40,887 nt of DNA from NCBI GenBank assembly GCA_002070265.1, contig MWCX01000025.1, positions 1-40,887 on the forward strand. Direction: 5' to 3'. Made by a program: the position numbers and the translations under genes. The DNA is from Bacteroidetes bacterium ADurb.Bin174. GTDB taxonomy: Bacteria > Bacteroidota > Bacteroidia > Bacteroidales > Paludibacteraceae. This document shows, piece after piece, positions 32,595-40,656 of this stretch (the stretch's first letter is position 1; the number at the start of each line of letters is the position of its first letter). The notes under the pieces were generated by a model. The model was not told where the DNA came from, did not search any database, and saw only the letters and a program-made list of their open reading frames with translations.

Positions 32595-34448
32595 TTATTT
32601 TTCTACTGCTTTTCCGTAAGCAGGATATATCTTCAGCAAAGATACGGCAATGATGGGTACAATACTGCATATCATCACCCAAATGAAAAAATGATTGTAG
32701 CCTAACATCTCCTGCATCCATCCTGCAAACATGCCGGGTAACATCATTCCCAAAGCCATGAATCCGGTACATATGGCATAATGCGCCGTTTTCTGTTTGC
32801 CTTCGGAGAAATACATCAGATAAAGCATATAAGCCGTGAATCCGAACCCATAACCAAACTGTTCAATAAACACCAGGGTATTGATGATCCACATATTGCC
32901 GGTTTGAGTAAAGCTCAAATATACAAAAACAGCCGTTGGAACTAAAACGCTCAAGGTCATGGGCCACAGCCATTTTTTCAATCCGCCGCGCGAAGCTGTG
33001 ATGCCTCCTATGATTCCGCCAATGGTCAACGCCAATATTCCTACCGTTCCATATACAAATCCGACTTGCCCGGTAGTCAGTCCCAAACCGCCTACATCCC
33101 GCGAATCCAACAAAAAAGGAGTGATCAGCTTCAAAGCTTGTGCTTCGGAAAAACGGAAGGTCAGCATGAAAAAGATGGCTGCTCCTATACCCGGTTTTTT
33201 GAAAAATGAAACGAAGGTGTCTGAGAAATCTCTCCAAACAGAGGCAGTCGTAAGCTGTGAAGAAGGCATATCCGAATCGGGTACCGGCAAAAATACGCGA
33301 TGGTAAAAACTGAATACGATGAATAAGCCGGCCAACACCAAGAAAGTAACAGACCATGCAAAAGGAATATTGCCTGACAAACCCTTAAATTCCGCCGTTG
33401 TGGTACCAGTCAGTTTGGGATCCGACTGGAAAACCAAATATGCCGGCTTATCCCAATTAGTTGCATGGAAAGTGAGTCGTTCTCCATGTACCAACGCAAT
33501 ACTTTTATCACCACGGTTCAGGGTGGTGTTTAGGACAATCTGTTTTTCGGGATCGGGGCACCTGGATAACCAAACAGCAACAACGGCCATATTTCCTGCC
33601 AATGGATTCAACTCATCTGCCTCGCGTTTTTCTCCAAAATTACGTTGAATCCATGCACCCAAAGGTTGGGCGACATGAGCCGACCACCAAGTTTGCTTGA
33701 CTGATGCCTTTTGTGAGACATCGGAGGCTTCGGCAACAAAGCCATGTTCACGATTCAGCCGTTCTATCCCTTTCAAAAAAAGCTTTGCACTGTCTTGATT
33801 GATCCCGCCAATTCCCATCCGGACGGTTTGGGCATTGGTAACAAAATGCAAGTCTCCCGCCTGTGGAACAAGCTCTTGCGGGGCGTCAAACAAGGTAGAT
33901 ACATTTGCATATTCAGGTGAAACATCCACATTGATTTTAAGAGGCTCCATGCCTGTGGCACTTTCCAATACTCCGGCAAGCATAATTAAAAAGCCTTGTC
34001 CCACAATGGTTGCAATGCGATAAAAAGTGCTGCGTATGCCAACAAACTTAGCCTGATCGTTGGTGTTCAGGGCAAGCATGTAAAAACCATCAGCCGCAAT
34101 ATCATGCGTAGCAGAGCTAAAAGCCAGCAACCAGAAAAATGCTAAGGTAGCCTGAAAGAAAAAGTCCACCGGAATAGTAAAAGCAATTCCTCCGAATCCT
34201 GCACCTATCAGCAGTTGCATGCTTACTATCCACCAGCGTTTGGTTTTCAGCAAGTCCACAAACGGACTCCAGAATGGTTTAATGACCCAAGGTAAATACA
34301 ACCAACTTGTGTATAAAGCAATGTCCGTGTTGGATATTCCCATGCGCTTGTACAAAATTACCGAAATGGTCATCACCGCAACGTAAGGAAGACCCTCAGC
34401 CAAATACAAAGTAGGAATCCATGCCCAAGGCGATCTGTTTTTCTGCAT
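32595..34448 (-). CDS. ampG: AmpG-type MFS muropeptide permease with a large periplasmic insert
   Basis: A 617-residue inner-membrane protein. AmpG features at the N-terminus are WIPTLYLAEGLPYVAV, LYTSWLYLPWVIKPFWSPFVD and the ATHDIAADGFYML segment of helix 4. About twelve helices are predicted (roughly five before residue 163 and seven after 360). Between helices 5 and 6 lies a soluble insert of about 200 residues (163-360), which would face the periplasm if the N-terminus is inside. Ordinary AmpG proteins of about 490 residues do not have it. The role is proton-driven import of anhydro-muropeptides. A 68-base gap separates it from the SpoIID-like gene, with 12 bases to the kinase. Confidence 0.82.
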   Translation of the reverse strand: MQKNRSPWAWIPTLYLAEGLPYVAVMTISVILYKRMGISNTDIALYTSWLYLPWVIKPFWSPFVDLLKTKRWWIVSMQLLIGAGFGGIAFTIPVDFFFQATLAFFWLLAFSSATHDIAADGFYMLALNTNDQAKFVGIRSTFYRIATIVGQGFLIMLAGVLESATGMEPLKINVDVSPEYANVSTLFDAPQELVPQAGDLHFVTNAQTVRMGIGGINQDSAKLFLKGIERLNREHGFVAEASDVSQKASVKQTWWSAHVAQPLGAWIQRNFGEKREADELNPLAGNMAVVAVWLSRCPDPEKQIVLNTTLNRGDKSIALVHGERLTFHATNWDKPAYLVFQSDPKLTGTTTAEFKGLSGNIPFAWSVTFLVLAGLFIVFSFYHRVFLPVPDSDMPSSQLTTASVWRDFSDTFVSFFKKPGIGAAIFFMLTFRFSEAQALKLITPFLLDSRDVGGLGLTTGQVGFVYGTVGILALTIGGIIGGITASRGGLKKWLWPMTLSVLVPTAVFVYLSFTQTGNMWIINTLVFIEQFGYGFGFTAYMLYLMYFSEGKQKTAHYAICTGFMALGMMLPGMFAGWMQEMLGYNHFFIWVMICSIVPIIAVSLLKIYPAYGKAVEK

Positions 34449-34516
34449 TGAATATTTTAAATATATAGTTTGATATTACTGCAATTTACAATTATTACAA
34501 TTGCTAACGCGAAAAT

Positions 34517-35812
34517 TCAATAAATATTTTTAATGCTTGCACCGACATAATAATGCCGCAATATTTCATCGAAGGTATAGCCCTTTGCTCCCATAACGGC
34601 TGCACCGATCTGGCATAAACCTACACCATGTCCCCAGCCTGCTCCGTGCAAGACAAATTTATTATCAGCTTTTTCAACATAAAAAGCAGAACTATACAAA
34701 TGTGATTCGGATAAAATTCTTCTGATCTCCAGTTCTTTACCAATCACCATGGTCTTTTTTGTGCCCACAATTTTCAACTCAATGATGCGTCCGGAAACAC
34801 CCCTCTTCATTGGAATCAAATCAACTAGCGCTCCAAAATCAATTCCTGAACGTTTGTGTATCAATGCAGATAACTCATCCGCTTGATAACTGATCGACCA
34901 ACGGTAAAAATCATGAGTTTCCTGATCGTAATTATTCAGCACCTGGCTAAGGATCTCCGCATCTGTCGTATTGCAAAATGCTTCAGGCCTGCCGGAAATC
35001 CATTTTACAACTGCTGCTTCCTTCCTTAAATCGGGACAACTGCTGTCCGTCTCGACATCTCTTACCTTGACCAGATAGGGAACTTCCATATCATCCCAAC
35101 AAGACCGGAACTCTTCCGTCACGCCACCGCAACATTTTGAGAAACGGGCATCAACAATCTGTTTGTCATCATACAGCACTTGTCCCCGGGTAGAAAATAC
35201 GGCTTCCTTAACGTGCTCGTAATTATCTTGCAATCGCCCAATACCTTGGTAGCGCTGACAATGATCATCGGCACACACATCAAAGTTAACATGATCTTCC
35301 CTGTCGTACCAAACAATTCTTTTGTCTTCAGTCTCCACAAAATTCGGTTTTACGACAGATCTCTCAACTTGCTTTCTCCTTTCAATCTGCGCCAGCAACC
35401 AACTCCGCGAAATAACGGCATGAGCTTTCAATAATTCCATGGAAGATGATGCGCTCATCTCTGAAGATATGACGCTGACCAAATAGTCTTCTATACCTAT
35501 AATATTAATGGCTGTAATAGCATCATCCTCAACAATAAACTTCAAAGAGCCTTGAAAAGATTGGTCTTCCTTCCTTTCCCAATGAAAATCAATGCCAATG
35601 ACAACATCTTTTATAATAAACACAGACTCATCATCCTTCGACTCGAAGAACAATTCATTGTATAGCTTCCCATTCCAATTGATTTTGCCATCTTCAAAAA
35701 AGACAGTCTGCGTACCTTTGACAACCTCTTCATCCAAGACATAAGTCCCGGTTAAATTAAACCGGATCCTATCTTTTTTCAAAATTCCGATGCTTACTTT
35801 CGGTTGCTTCAT
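34517..35812 (-). CDS. SpoIID/LytB-domain protein without a signal peptide
   Basis: A 431-residue protein, taking the ATG at 35812; a TTG four codons earlier is possible. It has the SpoIID core: GIEDYLVSVISSEMSAS with catalytic-type E118, KAHAVISRSWLLAQ, cysteine and histidine groups (CADDHCQRY, SKCCGG, and C259) that resemble the zinc site of some SpoIID enzymes, and the C-terminal HGAGWGHGVGLCQIGAAVMG. SpoIID is a lytic transglycosylase acting on peptide-free glycan strands outside the cell. Here the N-terminus is polar (MKQPKVSIGILKKDRIRF), so the protein appears cytoplasmic and may act on imported muropeptide fragments. It follows the DUF4922 gene by 13 bases. Confidence 0.82.
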   Translation of the reverse strand: MKQPKVSIGILKKDRIRFNLTGTYVLDEEVVKGTQTVFFEDGKINWNGKLYNELFFESKDDESVFIIKDVVIGIDFHWERKEDQSFQGSLKFIVEDDAITAINIIGIEDYLVSVISSEMSASSSMELLKAHAVISRSWLLAQIERRKQVERSVVKPNFVETEDKRIVWYDREDHVNFDVCADDHCQRYQGIGRLQDNYEHVKEAVFSTRGQVLYDDKQIVDARFSKCCGGVTEEFRSCWDDMEVPYLVKVRDVETDSSCPDLRKEAAVVKWISGRPEAFCNTTDAEILSQVLNNYDQETHDFYRWSISYQADELSALIHKRSGIDFGALVDLIPMKRGVSGRIIELKIVGTKKTMVIGKELEIRRILSESHLYSSAFYVEKADNKFVLHGAGWGHGVGLCQIGAAVMGAKGYTFDEILRHYYVGASIKNIY

Positions 35813-35825
35813 GGTGGCCTTCAAT

Positions 35826-36761
35826 CTAATGATCCATTTTCTGCTTTACCATTTCTATGATGTCATCAGTCACACATACTTCCTTGAAAATTGTGTTGAT
35901 GGTTGCTGCTGTTATTTTCTCAAAATCTTTCTCTCTTGGGGTGATGATAACGCCGCCCAAGTCAACTGAGCCCGGACTGATTAACAAATTTTCTTCACCT
36001 TCTGCAAAAAAACAAGACGGACGGTGCTGCTGACGCGGCATGATACAAGTCGTCCAGGTGTCCGCATCATACCACACAACAATATTCATCATAGGCTCCT
36101 GGTCTCCCTCTTTCAAGGGTAGCATCGCTTCTATCTTTTCAAATACATCTATCACATCCTCTTTTTTTTGCGATTCAATCACAAAGATATTGCGTAAATA
36201 ATTCTTTAGGATATAAAGCTGCGTATTTTTATGAACAAACAAAGTTTCTTTCTCAACAAATTGTAAATCCTTTTCCAAAGGTAGAAACCCTTTATTTCCG
36301 GCTTGGAAATGCATGTGGTCGGGTGCTGACGCCCCGGATTTCGGTCCATTGTAAAAAACAACAAAATCCGGCAACGCCTCAGCTATGGCCAACATATCGG
36401 CAAATCTTCCGTGAATGCGCTGATTGACATGGTTCAGCTCAGGAATAGTCAAATGTACGGGGAAAATCGGATAAGGATTCACCAAGATCAAATAGTTTTC
36501 TCCAAAGGGCAAGCTGCGTTGTTCTGCCGGTCGGTTTGCGGGACAAAGAAAACACTTGCGTTCCCGTATGGATTGTGGGTCGGTTTTAGCTGAACCGGAA
36601 ATCAACCGGGCAGGATTAAACTGCACCTTTACATCAAAATCACCGTAATGAAAGGTCTTGGTTTTGACTTGCTTTAAAGCCTCATAATTCTTGGCAGCCA
36701 AGTACCATTCCTCAAGCTGTTCTTTGAAAAATATATGGACTTTCTTTGAAAACGAACTCAT
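35826..36761 (-). CDS. DUF4922 protein with HIT/GalT-like motif
   Basis: A 311-residue protein, taking the ATG at 36761. It has no signal peptide. CFLCPANRP (C70, C73) and GPKSGASAPDHMHFQAG with H149-x-H151-x-Q153 recall the nucleotide-transferring HIT/GalT superfamily, in particular ATP adenylyltransferases and nucleotide-sugar phosphorylases. Further typical blocks are ENYLILVNPYPIFPVHLTIP and the late SPGSVDLGGVIITPREKDF. I recall the family name DUF4922 for such Bacteroidetes proteins; no function is established to my knowledge. Set between a glycosyltransferase and a SpoIID-like protein in a recycling-type operon, it may transfer a nucleotide to or from a sugar phosphate. Confidence 0.72.
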   Translation of the reverse strand: MSSFSKKVHIFFKEQLEEWYLAAKNYEALKQVKTKTFHYGDFDVKVQFNPARLISGSAKTDPQSIRERKCFLCPANRPAEQRSLPFGENYLILVNPYPIFPVHLTIPELNHVNQRIHGRFADMLAIAEALPDFVVFYNGPKSGASAPDHMHFQAGNKGFLPLEKDLQFVEKETLFVHKNTQLYILKNYLRNIFVIESQKKEDVIDVFEKIEAMLPLKEGDQEPMMNIVVWYDADTWTTCIMPRQQHRPSCFFAEGEENLLISPGSVDLGGVIITPREKDFEKITAATINTIFKEVCVTDDIIEMVKQKMDH

Positions 36762-36776
36762 TATATAATTAATCAA

Positions 36777-38231
36777 TCAGCGAGTTAACATTCCAATTCT
36801 TGCTTGCAACTCCCAGGTTCTGATCCTATCCTTATAAGTATTATGTGCATTCATTTTCACGATATCAAGCGAAGCATCCGTATTGTCTTCCCAACGGCGA
36901 CAAAGATACACCACCTCATAGATACGACCGATTTGGTATTCACGGGAGAATGCCAGGCCCAGGGCATAATCTTCCCCATAGCTGGTATTCGGCACTTTAA
37001 TCTTACGCAGCAAAGGAGTAAAAAATGCCCTTGGAGCACCCAGTCCATTAATTCTCAAAGCATTGTTCCGACCATTCTCCGGTGTCCATTCCTTGTGGTC
37101 AATGATTCCCGGCGGAATCGGATTTTTATCAAAGTCGGTCAACATATACGATCCAACTACCATGGCGCATTGCTGCTCGTAGAAAGCATCTACGATTTTC
37201 TGCAAAGTTTGGTCACCCGCATACATATCATCGCTATCCAGTTGCACAGCAAATTTACCGCATTTCGGATGATGTACACCCACATTCCAACAGCCACCTA
37301 TCCCCAAATCTTTGTTATCGGGAATGATGTGAATCAGTCGTTTGTCCGATTTAAAAGCATCAATTGCTTCCGTAGTGCCATCCGTAGAGTAATTATCAAT
37401 CACAATCAAATTAAACTTAAAATCGGTTTTTTGCATCAACACCGACTGAATGGCATCCGCTATGGTTCGAATGCGATTTCTGACCGGTATGATGACAGAT
37501 GCCTCATATTCAAATTTTTCCTGATTGAAATCTACCTTTTTAAATTCAGGCTTCAGGTAAGCTCCTATTTGTTTGAGATGATCGGTACAAGCTTGCTCCA
37601 TTTCAATTTGCATGGCGCGATTTTTCGGATCTACATAATCAAATATTTTTTCGCCCGATTTTCTATCATCATGCTCAATTTCGGTATAAAGGTATTCGTT
37701 GATATGTACCAATTCGGCAAGGCGTGAAACTTTCAACCGCAAATCGTACAAACCTGCATATTGATAGTTTGCATCCATATCCTTCACCGCTTTTTTCAGT
37801 GCTGTAGTTTTGTAGAGCAAGACCGAACCGAAATTAAAATCATCGCGCAGACTGCCTTTCTGATAAGTAACGACCGGATTGTTGATTTTTTTACCGTTTT
37901 TTACTTGATAATGATCACTGTAAACCATGCCTGCTCCGGTGTTCTCTGCAATTTGCAACATCCTTTCCAAGCCAAAGTAACCTAAACTCAGCTCGGATAT
38001 TTTGGTATAAATCAAACTATAGGGAGCATCGGCATGCTCTACAATTGCCTTTACGGTTGCAGTTGCATGAAGTGTATCCGCATGAATGACCTCACAGCTA
38101 TCAATCACATCCTGTGTATCCTGTTTAGCAAACAAATAAATTTTATGAATCAAAGGAGATTGTTTCAATGCATGGATAGTGCTCTTTGTTTGATTGTAAT
38201 TTTGGTAAGGAATAAAACAATTGATAGTCAT
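36777..38231 (-). CDS. Family 2 glycosyltransferase with two GT-A-like halves
   Basis: A 484-residue cytoplasmic protein without membrane helices. The C-terminal half (about 242-484) is a canonical GT2 domain: ASVIIPVRNRIRTIADAIQS, VIDNYSTDGTTEAI, and LDSDDMYAGD with the metal-binding D332-x-D334. The N-terminal half (about 1-235) looks like a degenerate copy of the same fold (CFIPYQNYNQTKSTI, and GMVYSDHYQ at the place of a DxD motif). The acceptor is unknown. It starts 29 bases after the carboxyltransferase gene and ends 15 bases before DUF4922, so it is linked to the recycling genes. It could act in wall-sugar or surface-glycan metabolism. Confidence 0.8.
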   Translation of the reverse strand: MTINCFIPYQNYNQTKSTIHALKQSPLIHKIYLFAKQDTQDVIDSCEVIHADTLHATATVKAIVEHADAPYSLIYTKISELSLGYFGLERMLQIAENTGAGMVYSDHYQVKNGKKINNPVVTYQKGSLRDDFNFGSVLLYKTTALKKAVKDMDANYQYAGLYDLRLKVSRLAELVHINEYLYTEIEHDDRKSGEKIFDYVDPKNRAMQIEMEQACTDHLKQIGAYLKPEFKKVDFNQEKFEYEASVIIPVRNRIRTIADAIQSVLMQKTDFKFNLIVIDNYSTDGTTEAIDAFKSDKRLIHIIPDNKDLGIGGCWNVGVHHPKCGKFAVQLDSDDMYAGDQTLQKIVDAFYEQQCAMVVGSYMLTDFDKNPIPPGIIDHKEWTPENGRNNALRINGLGAPRAFFTPLLRKIKVPNTSYGEDYALGLAFSREYQIGRIYEVVYLCRRWEDNTDASLDIVKMNAHNTYKDRIRTWELQARIGMLTR

Positions 38232-38260
38232 ACCATAAAGATTGATTGTAAGCTACAAAA

Positions 38261-40027
38261 TTACTCTTTTTCAAGATAAGCCACAACCTCACCTTTATTC
38301 ACCATTTCACCCTGGAACTTTTCTACTCCTACAATGCGACCTGTCCACGGACTATCAATGTATTCCATTCCAAACTTTGTTTGGATATAATAAAGCGGTT
38401 TCATTTTTTTAATTAACGTTCCGGGAACCGGTTCTATGGAATGGTCATCGAAGTCAAGCTCCCATATCAATCTACCACTTACCGGTGCTACAATTACCTC
38501 GGCATCTCTATATTTTAATTGATGCAACTGACGCCTATCGGGCATAGGCAGATTTTGTTTTTTGAATTTTTCTTCAATGGCTACATCCAACTCCCGATTA
38601 AAGCGTTTTTTTGCTTCACCTGATTTGTAATCACGGTATTGATTTTCGTGCATAGCAAATTCAAACAATTCTTCATCATCCTTTCCCCTATCCCAGCCTA
38701 ATTCTTTCATTTCTTTAATGAAACGCGGCAGTTCGTCAGGATAATTATCTTGTGGATTGCCTTCAAAAAATTCAAATTTATTCTTTTTCGCCAGTTCAAC
38801 GATTTCAGGAGCTAATTTTCCGGGTAACTTACCGGCTTTTCCCAAAATCATATCCCAGGTGTTTTTGTCAATCATTTCAAACCTTTTGCCTCCCTTGCTC
38901 ATCGTAAAAATATTCATCAGTGCCGCATTTTTGACATATTGGCTGAAAGGGGTAACCAAAGGAGGATTGCCTAATTTAGGCCATATATGATTAACTTCGT
39001 CAAACAATTGTACCAACAATTCGTCTTCTGACAACTCATCTTCTCCTCTTGCCTTCAAATTATTATTGATAGCAGCATGCATGCCCTTCAAGTCAGCCAT
39101 CAACGAACCCATCATGCCACCGGGAAGTCCGCAACTTATCAATAATCCCGTCATTTGTTTATTTCTGTCGTCAATGAAATAACCCAAGAAATCATCTATA
39201 AAACTTTGTGTCAAAGCGCGTGCTTCCATATAAGCCTTCATGTTTATTTCCGGCACCTTAAAGCCTGCCTGCTTCAACATGGCCTGAATGGTCAACACGT
39301 CCGGATGCGACATGCCCCATGACAACGGTTCAATGGCACAATCCAAGTAATCAACACCGGATTTGGCAACCTCTAACATAGAAGCCACAGAAAAACCCGG
39401 ACCGGTATGTCCATGATACTGCACAATGATGTCAGGATGCGCTATTTTGATGGCTTTTACGATTTGCCCCAACATCACCGGACGACCGACGCCTGCCATA
39501 TCTTTTAGACAAATTTCTTCAGCACCGGCTGCAATCAATTCTTCAGCCATACTGATGTAATATTCTGCCGTATGAATGTCGGAATAAGTAATACACAGCG
39601 TACCCTGAGGTATCATGCCGGCAGCTTTTGCCCAACGGATAGAAGGAATAATATTGCGTACATCATTCAGTCCGCAGAAGATTCGCGTAATGTCAACTCC
39701 TTGTGCCTTTTTTACTTTATACATCAACTCACGCACATCAGCAGGAACGGGATTCATGCGCAAACCATTCAAACCCCGGTCAAGCATATGTGTTTGTATG
39801 CCTGCTTCATTAAAAGGTTTGGTAAAAGTACGAACCGAATCGTTCGGATTTTCGCCGTACAACAAATTAACCTGCTCAGATGCCCCGCCATTTGTTTCAA
39901 CACGAGCAAAACATCCCATATCAATAATGACCGGTGCAATTTTGGCTAACTGATCTTTACGTGGCACATATTTTCCGGAAGATTGCCACATGTCGCGATA
40001 CACAAGACTAAACTTAATTTCCTTCAT
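38261..40027 (-). CDS. Pyruvate carboxylase B / oxaloacetate decarboxylase alpha-like protein lacking the biotin motif
   Basis: A 588-residue protein. Residues 1-300 form the carboxyltransferase barrel with all metal-site residues: D12 (YRDMWQS), K175 (CLKDMAG), H205 and H207 (YHGHTGPG), plus CGLPGGMMGSLM. A helical region (about 300-500) and a biotinyl-like domain (about 508-586) follow. The usual AMKM biotinylation motif is absent: the segment reads YIQTKFGMEYIDSP, with F552 at the expected lysine position and K551 one residue earlier. The common RDAHQS is also RDMWQS. It may therefore work with a separate biotin carrier, or do something else. It begins a minus-strand run of six genes and has a candidate promoter. 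Confidence 0.85.
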   Translation of the reverse strand: MKEIKFSLVYRDMWQSSGKYVPRKDQLAKIAPVIIDMGCFARVETNGGASEQVNLLYGENPNDSVRTFTKPFNEAGIQTHMLDRGLNGLRMNPVPADVRELMYKVKKAQGVDITRIFCGLNDVRNIIPSIRWAKAAGMIPQGTLCITYSDIHTAEYYISMAEELIAAGAEEICLKDMAGVGRPVMLGQIVKAIKIAHPDIIVQYHGHTGPGFSVASMLEVAKSGVDYLDCAIEPLSWGMSHPDVLTIQAMLKQAGFKVPEINMKAYMEARALTQSFIDDFLGYFIDDRNKQMTGLLISCGLPGGMMGSLMADLKGMHAAINNNLKARGEDELSEDELLVQLFDEVNHIWPKLGNPPLVTPFSQYVKNAALMNIFTMSKGGKRFEMIDKNTWDMILGKAGKLPGKLAPEIVELAKKNKFEFFEGNPQDNYPDELPRFIKEMKELGWDRGKDDEELFEFAMHENQYRDYKSGEAKKRFNRELDVAIEEKFKKQNLPMPDRRQLHQLKYRDAEVIVAPVSGRLIWELDFDDHSIEPVPGTLIKKMKPLYYIQTKFGMEYIDSPWTGRIVGVEKFQGEMVNKGEVVAYLEKE

Positions 40028-40113
40028 TTCACAAAAAATAAATTAACGATATAATTAGAGCGAATAAAACTTGTTTTGTATAAAAACACAAAAAATAATC
40101 ATTTTTTGCGCCG

Positions 40114-40144
40114 CAAATGTCGTCATTTAATTTTAAAAAAACAA
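40114..40144 (-). promoter_or_regulatory. Candidate promoter of the carboxyltransferase-recycling run
   Basis: On the minus strand TTG (40144-40142), a 20-nt spacer and GACATTTG (40121-40114) match the Bacteroidetes pattern with one mismatch in the -7 box. The start would lie near 40107, giving a leader of about 80 nt. Confidence 0.4.
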
Positions 40145-40401
40145 GGAATTAAGGAAAAAATTCTTTAATTTAAATTATCTGATTTTCAGCGAGGTAATTT
40201 ATTTTGGTAAACCGATAAATCTTTCTTTGAAATTTTGAAAAACTGTTGCAAAAAGATATTAAAATTCATTCAAATATATCTTTCTGCATCTTCCAAAATA
40301 AACATGTTTCAATTTAAAAACCCTAAAATTCTTCTCAGTTTTGCAGGGCTTTATAACAATTACATAAAAATTAAGATAGATGTTTAAAAAATTAGTAGCC
40401 A

Positions 40402-40645
40402 TTGAGGGCTGTCTCAAAAACAAAAACAGCCTTTGGGTTCTTTCATATACTTTTGGTGGTGCAACCGACCTTGACCGGTGAGCCGAAAAATAAGTAAGAA
40501 CAGCGTTAAAAATCGTCCATTGTTTGAGCAACGAAGTTGCGAGTTTGGACGATTTAGCTGTTCGAGCGCTAATTTTTCGAGCGAAGCGGGCACAGTCTTG
40601 ATTTTTTTTTGCTTCGTTTTTTTGTATCAAGACAAAAAAATGAAG
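40402..40645. repeat. Structured dispersed intergenic repeat
   Basis: About 240 bases, more GC-rich than the flanks, made of nested inverted repeats. GGCTGT/ACAGCC (40407-40412 with 40426-40431) comes first. A long hairpin follows, built of three stems: GAACAGC/GCTGTTC (40498-40504 with 40557-40563), AAATCGTCCA/TGGACGATTT (40510-40519 with 40546-40555) and GCAAC/GTTGC (40528-40532 with 40536-40540). It ends with GTCTTGAT/ATCAAGAC (40595-40602 with 40626-40633), which contains the 23-nt element also found at 201-254. I recall near-identical sequences between genes in other Bacteroidetes. It directly follows fabI on the minus strand. Confidence 0.65.
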
Positions 40646-40656
40646 TTAATCTGATT

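Larger units (their letters stand above)
40028..40656. other. Spacer between fabI and the carboxyltransferase gene
   Basis: This 629-base stretch contains the candidate promoter at 40114-40144 and the structured repeat at 40402-40645. The part from 40145 to 40400 is AT-rich and shows only a weak dyad (AATTAAGGAA with TTCTTTAATT near 40147-40172). A 123-codon open frame here crosses the repeat and is judged non-coding. Confidence 0.7.

Noticed and set aside
32863-33357. A 164-codon open frame on the minus strand
   Set aside because: It overlaps ampG in another frame; the ampG frame has membrane helices and family motifs.
36804-37727. A 307-codon open frame on the plus strand
   Set aside because: It lies wholly antisense to the GT2 gene, whose motifs are clear. 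Its translation has no domain signature and odd composition.
40259-40630. A 123-codon open frame on the minus strand
   Set aside because: It crosses the structured repeat, has basic, low-complexity composition and no recognisable domain. Such frames are often annotated wherever this repeat occurs.
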